A DNA stretch of 18,861 bases from Aquificaceae bacterium UBA2488 (lineage in GTDB: Bacteria; Aquificota; Aquificia; Aquificales; Aquificaceae), in contig DDOS01000011.1 in assembly GCA_002341805.1 (NCBI GenBank), forward strand, positions 8,549 through 27,409, written 5' to 3'. Positions 1-6,507 of the stretch are shown here, one piece after another (the first letter of the stretch is position 1; each line of letters starts with the position of its first letter). Below the pieces are notes generated by a model. It searched no databases, was not told the DNA's origin, and saw only the letters and a list, made by a program, of their open reading frames with translations. The translations under genes were made by a program, and so were the position numbers.

Positions 1-513
1 GGGGCTTTTGAAGGATTTTTGTTTGGTTTTTATGCTTTTAATATCATAAGCCTAAAAACTTTCTTAGAAATAAGTGCTATAGTGAGCATCGTGTTTTCCC
101 TTTACATGCTTGGGCTTCATGAGATCTTATATAAGCAGTTTAAACTTTCAGATGATTCTAACATCAAGATAAACGCCAAAAAGGGTTTTGGCAAATATAT
201 ATTTGCTTTTGTGGTGGGGCTTAGCTTTGCCTTTGGTTGGACTCCCTGTATTGGTCCTGTGCTTGGTTCTATCCTATTCTACGCTTCTCAATCAGAAACC
301 CTATATAAGGGTGCATATCTTCTTTTTGTCTACTCCATGGGGCTTGGTATACCTTTTATATTAGCAGGTGGATTATTTGGATTTTTTGTAAGCTTTCTAA
401 AAAGATTTAAATCCGCTTTTAATGTGGTAGAAGTCCTTGGTGGTATCCTCCTAATCCTCATGGGCTTTTTCTTAGTCCTTGGAAAGTTATCTATGCTATC
501 TTCTTTGTTTTAG
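1..513 (+). CDS. ccdA: CcdA/DsbD-type cytochrome c biogenesis membrane protein (3' part)
   Basis: The reading frame is open from the first base, so the gene begins upstream of the window; about 170 C-terminal residues are present. The protein is strongly hydrophobic, with at least four likely membrane segments. It carries the family hallmark FGWTPCIGPVLG, in which the cysteine is one of the two redox-active cysteines of CcdA. Full-length CcdA is about 220-240 residues and has its first active cysteine near the N-terminus, so that one lies outside the window. Members of this family carry reducing equivalents across the inner membrane to periplasmic thioredoxin-like proteins for cytochrome c maturation or disulfide reduction. 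The gene ends 12 bases before the hsdM start, so it could read through into the restriction-modification locus. Confidence 0.85.
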   Translation, partial: GAFEGFLFGFYAFNIISLKTFLEISAIVSIVFSLYMLGLHEILYKQFKLSDDSNIKINAKKGFGKYIFAFVVGLSFAFGWTPCIGPVLGSILFYASQSETLYKGAYLLFVYSMGLGIPFILAGGLFGFFVSFLKRFKSAFNVVEVLGGILLILMGFFLVLGKLSMLSSLF

Positions 514-525
514 AGGAGAGTGAAA

Positions 526-2048
526 ATGGATATAAAAACTCTTGAAAATTGGTTGTGGAACGCTGCTTGTGTTATAAGAGGAGAGAAGATGCATCAAAAT
601 ATAAAGAATACATACTGCCTCTTATTTTCATGAAAAGACTTTCTGATGTCTTTGAGGATGAATTTAGTAGTTTAGTTGAAAATATTGGTGATCCTAAAGA
701 AGCTGAAGAAGCATTAAAAGAAGATCCTGATCTTGTGAGGTTTTATATACCATTAAAAGCAAGATGGTCAGAAATATCTCGGCAAACCAAAGATGTTGGT
801 CAATATTTAACAGACTGTGCTAGAGAAATAGCAAAATATAACAAAGATTTGCAAGGAGTTATCGATGTAGTTGATTTCAATGCAACAGTATCAGGCCAAA
901 GAATTATAAGTGATGAGAGCCTAAATCGTCTTATAGATATCCTAAGCGAGCAAAGGCTTGGTCTTAAAGATGTAGAGCCTGATATATTGGGAAGGGCTTA
1001 TGAATATCTTTTGAGAAAATTTGCAGAAGGCTCTGGGCAATCTGCAGGTGAATTTTATACTCCAAGAGAAGTGGCTATAATGATGGCTTATATAGTAGAT
1101 CCAAAATCTGGTGAGGAGGTATATGATCCTTGCTGTGGTTCTGGTGGTCTTTTGATAAAGTGTCATATAAGATTTAAAGAAAAATACAAAAAGCAAAATG
1201 AAATAGCCCCTCTTAAGTTTTATGGTCAAGAAAATAACCATATAACATATGCTATGGCAAAGATGAATGTCTTTATCCATGATATGCAGGCTGAAATTGC
1301 TCTTGGTGATACTATGAATAGACCATCTTTTCTATCAAAAGACGGTTCTTTAAAAAAGTTTGATATAGTTTTAGCTAATCCTATGTGGAATCAAAAATTT
1401 CCTGAAGAAGTTTATGAGAAAGACCCCTACAATAGATTTCAATTTGGTTATCCTCCCGAGTCTTCTGCAGATTGGGGATGGATTCAGCATATGCATAAAA
1501 GCCTAAAAGACAATGGCAAAATGGCAGTGGTTATTGACACTGGGGCAGTTTCTCGGGGTAGCGGTACGCAAGGTAAAAACAAAGAAAGAGACATTAGAAA
1601 ACAATTTGTAGACAATGACCTAATTGAATCGGTTATTCTTCTACCAGAAAATCTTTTTTATAACACCACAGCCCCAGGAGTTATAATTGTTATAAACAAA
1701 AACAAACCAGAGGATAGAAAATCAAAAATACTTCTAATAAATATTTCAGATCTTTATGAAAAAGGAAGACCAAAAAACTACTTACCAGATGCTACTATTC
1801 AAAAAGTCCATGAGATTTATAGAGATTGGAAAGAGCAAGAAAGTATAAGCAAGATTATAACTACCGATAAAGTGGTAAAAAATGATTATAACCTAAGCCC
1901 TTCAAGGTACATATCTATCAATAATAAAGAGGAGGTTTTACCTTTAGAAGAGGCAATTGTAGAACTTGAAGAGGCAGAAGAGGAAAGAAAAGAAGCAGAT
2001 AGAAAACTTTGGGAGATTTTAGAGAGTTTGAGGGACAAAGTATTATGA
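526..2048 (+). pseudogene. hsdM: Type I RM methyltransferase subunit HsdM, frameshifted near N-terminus
   Basis: HsdM is the N6-adenine methyltransferase subunit of a type I RM enzyme. The long frame (549-2048) carries the SAM motif DPCCGSGG (about residue 200 of the reconstructed protein), the catalytic motif as NPMW (about residue 284), and the typical GEFYTPREVA and EYLLRKFAEGSGQ stretches. The expected N-terminus MDIKTLENWLWNAACVIRGE is in a different frame, starting at the ATG at 526 with GAGGAGAG just upstream. It runs into the long frame (DASKYKEY) only if one base is added around 583-588. As read, the 526 frame stops at 631-633, and that TGA overlaps an ATG at 630 in the HsdM frame, so a protein lacking the first ~35 residues might form by reinitiation. 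Reconstructed length is about 507 aa, normal for the family. It heads the RM locus. Confidence 0.85.
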
Positions 2049-2059
2049 GGGAGTGAGCT

Positions 2060-3379
2060 GTGGAGAATCAAGAGGTTGAATATAAAAAGAGCTGGCAGGA
2101 TGAATATTTGGCTACTATTTCAGCTTTTGCAAACTCAAAGGGTGGAAGACTAATTATAGGGGTAGATGATAAAGGTAACCCAGTAGGTGTGGAAAATCCT
2201 AAAAAGTTGCTTGAAATTCTACCAAATAAGATAAAAGATAAACTTAGAATTTATCCTGATGTAAATCTGAAAGAAGTTAATAATAAATTTATCATTGAAA
2301 TAAAAGTTAATCCTTCAATCTTTCCTATTTCCTACAATGGAAAGTTTTATATCCGTTCTGGTAGCACTACTCAAACATTGGAAGGACAAGAGTTAATAAC
2401 TTTTTTTCTTCTTCAAAAAACAGGGCAAACATGGGATAGTTTAATAGAAGAGGAAGCGACCCTTGATGATATAGACATTCCAACCGTAGAAAAATTTAAA
2501 TCTCTCGCCAAAGATAAAATTCCATCCATCTCTTTAGAGAAGGGCTGGAAGACCACTCTCGAAAAGCTTAATTTAATAAAGAAAGGGAAAATTACAAAAG
2601 CAGGTATACTCCTTTTTTCTAAAAACCCACAAAAATTTTACATACAAGCAAAGATAAAAATTGGCAGGTTTAAATCTTTAACAGACATAATATCCGCCGA
2701 TATCATTGAAGGAAACTTATTTGAGCAATTAGAAAAATCTCTAGATATATTAAGGACAAAATATCTTATAAGCAAGACAACTTTTGAAGGAATTCATAGA
2801 AAGGAGATTCTTGAGTATCCTTATGAAGCTTTGAGGGAAGCCCTTATTAACGCTTTAATTCATAGAGATTATTTAAGTACTTCCGAGACACAAATTCGTG
2901 TATATGACGATAGATTAGTTATTATGAATCCAGGTAGCCTACCTCCAGAGATCACCATTGATATGTTAAAATCTGAACATCCTTCAAAAACTCGCAATCC
3001 TTTGCTTGCCACAGTGTTTTTCTATGCTGGATTTATAGAAACTTGGGGAAGGGGAACTATAAAAATTATAGAAGCTTGTAAAGATTATGGCTTACCAGAA
3101 CCGAAATTTGAAAACAATGGATTTATGAAGGTATCTTTTTATAAAGATATCTACACGGATGAGAATTTAAGGAAAATGGGACTGAACAAAAGGCAAGTTA
3201 AGGCAGTCATGTATGTAAAAGAGATGGGAAAGATTACTAACAAGGAATACAGAGAGATAAATTCAGTTTCAAATAAGACTGCTTTTCTTGAACTTTCGGA
3301 TTTGGTGAATAAAGGCTTTTTAAAAGAGGAAGGAAAAGGTAAGAATACCTGTTATGTAATGAGAGTAATAGAAATGTAA
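2060..3379 (+). CDS. AlbA_2 (Schlafen-type) / RecG-C-like HATPase domain protein
   Basis: This 439-aa protein has the layout of the AlbA_2 family. An N-terminal AlbA_2 domain (residues ~1-115) includes the AFANSKGGRLIIGVDDKG core. A GHKL-type HATPase domain (residues ~245-345) includes EALINALIHRDY and NPGSLP, and a winged-helix segment lies near residues 370-439. Such proteins are often annotated as transcriptional regulators or 'RecG-like helicases' and are frequent passengers of type I RM loci; no catalytic activity can be read from the sequence. The GTG start at 2060 is chosen because GAGGGAG lies six bases upstream. The gene begins 11 bases after hsdM and so belongs to its transcription unit. 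Unlike its hsd neighbours it is intact. Confidence 0.85.
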   Translation: MENQEVEYKKSWQDEYLATISAFANSKGGRLIIGVDDKGNPVGVENPKKLLEILPNKIKDKLRIYPDVNLKEVNNKFIIEIKVNPSIFPISYNGKFYIRSGSTTQTLEGQELITFFLLQKTGQTWDSLIEEEATLDDIDIPTVEKFKSLAKDKIPSISLEKGWKTTLEKLNLIKKGKITKAGILLFSKNPQKFYIQAKIKIGRFKSLTDIISADIIEGNLFEQLEKSLDILRTKYLISKTTFEGIHRKEILEYPYEALREALINALIHRDYLSTSETQIRVYDDRLVIMNPGSLPPEITIDMLKSEHPSKTRNPLLATVFFYAGFIETWGRGTIKIIEACKDYGLPEPKFENNGFMKVSFYKDIYTDENLRKMGLNKRQVKAVMYVKEMGKITNKEYREINSVSNKTAFLELSDLVNKGFLKEEGKGKNTCYVMRVIEM

Positions 3380-3446
3380 TGATTGGGTAATAAAAGTAAT
3401 GCAAAGGTAATGATTGGCTTGGCAATTTTGGTAATTATGTGGTAAT
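3356..3446 (+). repeat. Imperfect 31-bp tandem duplication with phased GTAAT boxes
   Basis: GTAAT occurs at 3356, 3365, 3376, 3387, 3396, 3407, 3431 and 3442, mostly 9-11 bases apart (about one helical turn). The segments 3356-3386 and 3387-3417 are 31-bp tandem copies differing at 5 positions. Both end in GTAATGATTGG. The first copy encodes the C-terminus and stop codon of the AlbA_2 gene; the second lies in the short intergenic region. This could be an operator-like array or a simple duplication. Confidence 0.6.
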
Positions 3447-3448
3447 AT
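3419..3448 (+). promoter_or_regulatory. Candidate internal promoter of the RM locus
   Basis: TTGGCA at 3419-3424 and TAATAT at 3443-3448 are separated by 18 bases, and the -10 is preceded by TGG as in extended -10 promoters. The last GTAAT box overlaps the -10. It would give the nuclease-fusion gene and hsdSR a promoter separate from hsdM. Assigned by motif only. Confidence 0.4.
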
Positions 3449-3450
3449 TT

Positions 3451-3600
3451 ATGAATGAGGAGATGAATATGGAGTTTAAGTTTTTTGAGGATAGGAATTT
3501 TAAGGAGGCAGAACTAGGACATCTGCTTGAAAATTGGCGAGTGGCAAGGTTTAACTTCATAGAGTTAATGGATTATGTAAACATAAAACTAAAGTATTAA
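3451..3600 (+). pseudogene. Short ORF: remnant of an HsdS N-terminus
   Basis: This is a 49-residue ORF. Its residues ~9-36 (FFEDRNFKEAELGHLLENW and the following RVARF) line up with the first residues of the nearby HsdS (FYNEINFKETELGSLPVDW, then QVVKL). After about 36 residues the similarity stops and the ORF ends at TAA 3598-3600, 10 bases before the next gene. I read it as the stub of a second or earlier hsdS copy, interrupted when the following nuclease-like gene arrived or after a partial duplication. It may still be translated, but it carries no complete target-recognition domain. Confidence 0.6.
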
Positions 3601-3610
3601 GAAGTAGAAA

Positions 3611-5128
3611 ATGAAAAGCCTAAGTTCAAAGACTTGGATAATTTCAGAAAAAGAGAAGGCTGAAAAGATAAAGAATTGGTTAATTCAAAATGGTGGGGAA
3701 GAGCGGTCTGTAAACTCACAGAGTGAGATATGGCGAGTAAAATTTTCTGATGCAACTTTAACATATTATTCAAGTGGTAAACTATATTGTACAGATTCGG
3801 ATGATCCAACTGTCGAGGATATACATCAATTCATTTATTCCTTAGTTGGCTCTCAATTCGTTGCGCCTACAAGAGATTTCTTGATTGGATTGGATACGAC
3901 TGGTAAAGGTGAGGTATTCGGTTATACTGTTATAGTAGGTATCTTAATGCCAAAGGAATTTTATAATGAAATAGAGGCACATATAGGTAATGCATATACA
4001 AAAGTAAAGCATGAATTTGAATACTGGGATGATATCTTTAAAAAATTGGATTTTTATAAAGACAAAGGCTTCAATTATGTAATCCAAAATATACAACCAT
4101 GGCAAATTGACATTTACAATATTAATAAAATACTTAATATTACTTATAATCAAATTTTAAATCTTCTGATAGCAAATTTAGAAAAACACAAATTGCGTAT
4201 AGTCTTTGACGACTATGGGATAGGGCCACATTTAAACAGATCTCTGGATTCTTTAAGTAAAGCAGGAGCAGAAATTGTAAAAACAACTAAAGCTGATAAC
4301 ACTTATCTGGAGGTAAAAGTTGCTTCTATAATTGCCAAGAGAGAGCAACAGAGGGTAATTAAAGCAATTAGTGAAGATCCAGAATTTCAATTATCAGGTC
4401 TTTCAATAGGAAGTGGCAATGCTGGTGATTCTAAAACTATAGAATGGCTTAAGGCATGGAAGAGGACGGGGAGAGAGTGGCCATGGTTTGTTAAACGCTC
4501 TTTCAAAACTATTAGAGAAATAGACGGAATCAGTGAAGAACCGCAAAAATTAATCCCGCCTATTGAAGAAAGTTTACTATCAAAAGAGTTTAGAGAAAAA
4601 TTTAAGAATGGTGAAATAAACATAACTTCTTTATCTTTAGTTTGTCCTGAATGTGGAGCTATTTTAAAGATGATAAGATTAATACCCAAGAATAACAAAA
4701 CTACGCCTATTTGTATTGACTGTGAGAATGAACTATTAGATGTTCCATCAACCTTGCAGTATTATTGTAATAGAATTTTACCTGATAGCAATACCATAAT
4801 CAGAGGTTTTATCTCTAAAGATTTAGAGGGTGTAAGATTTTTTGAAAACTTCACGTTTTTGTTACATCCAGTTGTCAGATACGAAACAGATCTGAATAGA
4901 GGAGCAAAAGCTGAGACTGAGAAGTTAGGAAAATTTGCTGCTATAGGAAGGATAAGATTAGAGGAAATCCAGTGTCCAGAGATTGAAATTAAAGAACTTG
5001 ATAATACTCAAAGAGATGATGCTATTTTGGAAGGAGCAAAAAAATATAATGCTATACTTATAACAGCAGATAAAAATATGGCTGGAGTTGCTCAAGCAAA
5101 AGGGCTTTTTGTAATAAAAATTGGGTGA
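3611..5128 (+). CDS. RNase HII/HIII-like + zinc ribbon + PIN domain fusion protein
   Basis: This 505-aa protein has four parts. Residues ~1-80 resemble the TBP-like N-domain of RNase HIII (TLTYYSSGKLYC). Residues ~90-305 match the RNase HII/HIII catalytic fold: IGLDTTGKGEVFG (D95), VFDD (D200/D201), KADNTYLEVKVASIIAKRE (D229) and the GSGNAGDSKTIEWL / WPWFVKRSFKT region typical of archaeal-type RNase HII. Residues 345-371 form a CxxC-x19-CxxC zinc ribbon. Residues ~389-505 look like a PIN nuclease domain, with acidic residues at D392 (PDSNTIIRG), E435, D469/D470 (RDDAIL) and D487 (LITADKNM). RNases HII/HIII cut the RNA strand of RNA-DNA hybrids; PIN domains usually cut RNA. The second residue of the usual DE motif is Thr (T96) instead of Glu, so activity of the H domain is uncertain. 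The gene is intact, starts 10 bases after the HsdS stub and ends just before hsdS, within the RM locus. The overall architecture is unfamiliar to me. Confidence 0.8.
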   Translation: MKSLSSKTWIISEKEKAEKIKNWLIQNGGEERSVNSQSEIWRVKFSDATLTYYSSGKLYCTDSDDPTVEDIHQFIYSLVGSQFVAPTRDFLIGLDTTGKGEVFGYTVIVGILMPKEFYNEIEAHIGNAYTKVKHEFEYWDDIFKKLDFYKDKGFNYVIQNIQPWQIDIYNINKILNITYNQILNLLIANLEKHKLRIVFDDYGIGPHLNRSLDSLSKAGAEIVKTTKADNTYLEVKVASIIAKREQQRVIKAISEDPEFQLSGLSIGSGNAGDSKTIEWLKAWKRTGREWPWFVKRSFKTIREIDGISEEPQKLIPPIEESLLSKEFREKFKNGEINITSLSLVCPECGAILKMIRLIPKNNKTTPICIDCENELLDVPSTLQYYCNRILPDSNTIIRGFISKDLEGVRFFENFTFLLHPVVRYETDLNRGAKAETEKLGKFAAIGRIRLEEIQCPEIEIKELDNTQRDDAILEGAKKYNAILITADKNMAGVAQAKGLFVIKIG

Positions 5129-5177
5129 AATAATGAAGAACAGAGAAATTTCTGAATTTTATAATGAAATAAATTTT

Positions 5178-5915
5178 AAAGAGACAGAACTGGGATCTTT
5201 GCCAGTAGATTGGCAAGTGGTGAAGTTGGGAGAGGTAGTTATCAAGATATCCAACGGCATAACTAAGATACAAAATAAAAATGGTAAAGGGTTTATGGTA
5301 ACAAGGATTGAAACTATTTCAGAAGGTAAATTAAATATAAATAGAGTCGGATATATAGAAGAACTTACAGAAAGTGAGTTTAAAAATTATAAGTTGGAGG
5401 TTGGAGGTTGGAGATATACTAATAAGTCATATCAATAGCGAACCTCAGCTTGGCAATTGTTGTTTATATAAAGGAGAGCTATCTACATTAATCCATGGCA
5501 TGAATTTACTAAGAATAAAACCCGATAGAAATTTTATCTTTTCTGAATTCTTATATTTCACATTTTTGGAATATAAATTAAAAGGTATTTTTATATCCAT
5601 AGCTTCTCGAGCAGTAAATCAAGCGTCTATAAACCAGCAAAAATTTAAAAACCTTCCCATTCCCCTTCCTCCTCTGGAAGAGCAAAAAGCTATTGCGGAA
5701 GTACTTCGGGCTATTCAGGATGCAAAGGAAAAAACAGAAGCAGTTATAAAAGCCACCAAAGAACTTAGAAAATCAATGATGAAACAGCTTTTTACTTATG
5801 GAGTTTATAAAGATGAATCTAGAGAATGGAAAATCGGAGATCAAGGAACCGTAGAACTAAAAGAGACAGAAATAGGCTTGATACCAAGGCATTGGCAAGT
5901 GGTTAAGTTGGGAGA
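5178..5915 (+). repeat. Direct repeats of the HsdS half-subunit conserved regions
   Basis: The 56-base stretch 5178-5233 is repeated with some mismatches at 5860-5915; both encode KETE(L/I)G, then an HWQVVKLG- or DWQVVKLG-type segment. A second pair, 5662-5699 and 6343-6380 (38 bases each), encodes PLPPLEEQKAIA. The offsets are 682 and 681 bases, reflecting the two-fold internal duplication of HsdS. Such repeats can serve as crossover points that exchange recognition domains. Confidence 0.7.
5393..5413 (+). repeat. Heptanucleotide tandem repeat (GTTGGAG)x3 inside hsdS
   Basis: Three perfect copies of GTTGGAG occupy 5393-5399, 5400-5406 and 5407-5413. With three units the first hsdS frame reads LEVGGWRYTNKSYQ and stops. 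With two units it would read LEVGDILISHIN and continue into the rest of HsdS. Because 7 is not a multiple of 3, each gain or loss of a unit changes frame, as in slipped-strand phase switches. Confidence 0.85.
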
Positions 5916-6426
5916 TGTATATGAAATAATACAAGGTAAAACTCCTAAGAAAGATGAATATTCAAATTATCCTGGCCATAGAATTATTAAGGTTAAAGAT
6001 TTTGAGGATGGTGGTTTTGTTAATAATGCTCCACTAGGAGAAAGAAGTTTTGTTATAAATGATTTAGGTGAAAGGTATAGGCTGAAATATGGCGATATTC
6101 TTATACTCTCTGCTGGACATTCCTCAGAAGTTGTTGGTCAAAAGATTGGGGGGGTTTTTTATCTAGAAACAAAAGAACCTACTTTCTTTGTAGCTGAATT
6201 AATAAGAGTTAGAGCTAAGGAAGATCAATCAAATACTTATTTCTGTTTCGGTTTTCTTAATTTGAACACGACAAAAAAGAAGATAAGGGAGGAAGTTAAA
6301 GGAGGACACCTCTATCCAAGAGATATGAAAGACATTCTCATCCCCCTTCCCCCTCTTGAAGAACAAAAAGCCATTGCGGATATTCTTCTAACTATTGACG
6401 AGAAAATACAAAAAGAAGAAGCTAAG

Positions 6427-6433
6427 AAAAAAA
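6427..6433 (+). repeat. A7 homopolymer at the second hsdS frameshift
   Basis: Seven adenines between AAG and GCTATTG put the hsdS C-terminal tail out of frame. Six (or nine) would read KKKAIENLF and join the tail. It is a candidate for homopolymer slippage in replication, transcription or sequencing. Confidence 0.7.
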
Positions 6434-6507
6434 GCTATTGAAAATCTCTTTAAGAGTATGCTTGATGAGCTTATGAGCGGAAAACTTAGAATAAAAGAGG
6501 TATTCTA

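Noticed and set aside
942-1280. Minus-strand 112-aa ORF within hsdM
   Set aside because: Antisense shadow rich in Tyr, Ile and Phe with no recognisable motif, lying over the conserved methyltransferase motif I.
6426-6441. Programmed -1 ribosomal frameshift at the A7 tract of hsdS
   Set aside because: The tail needs a +1 (or -2) change and the codon phase (G AAA AAA AGC) does not match a -1 slippery heptamer.
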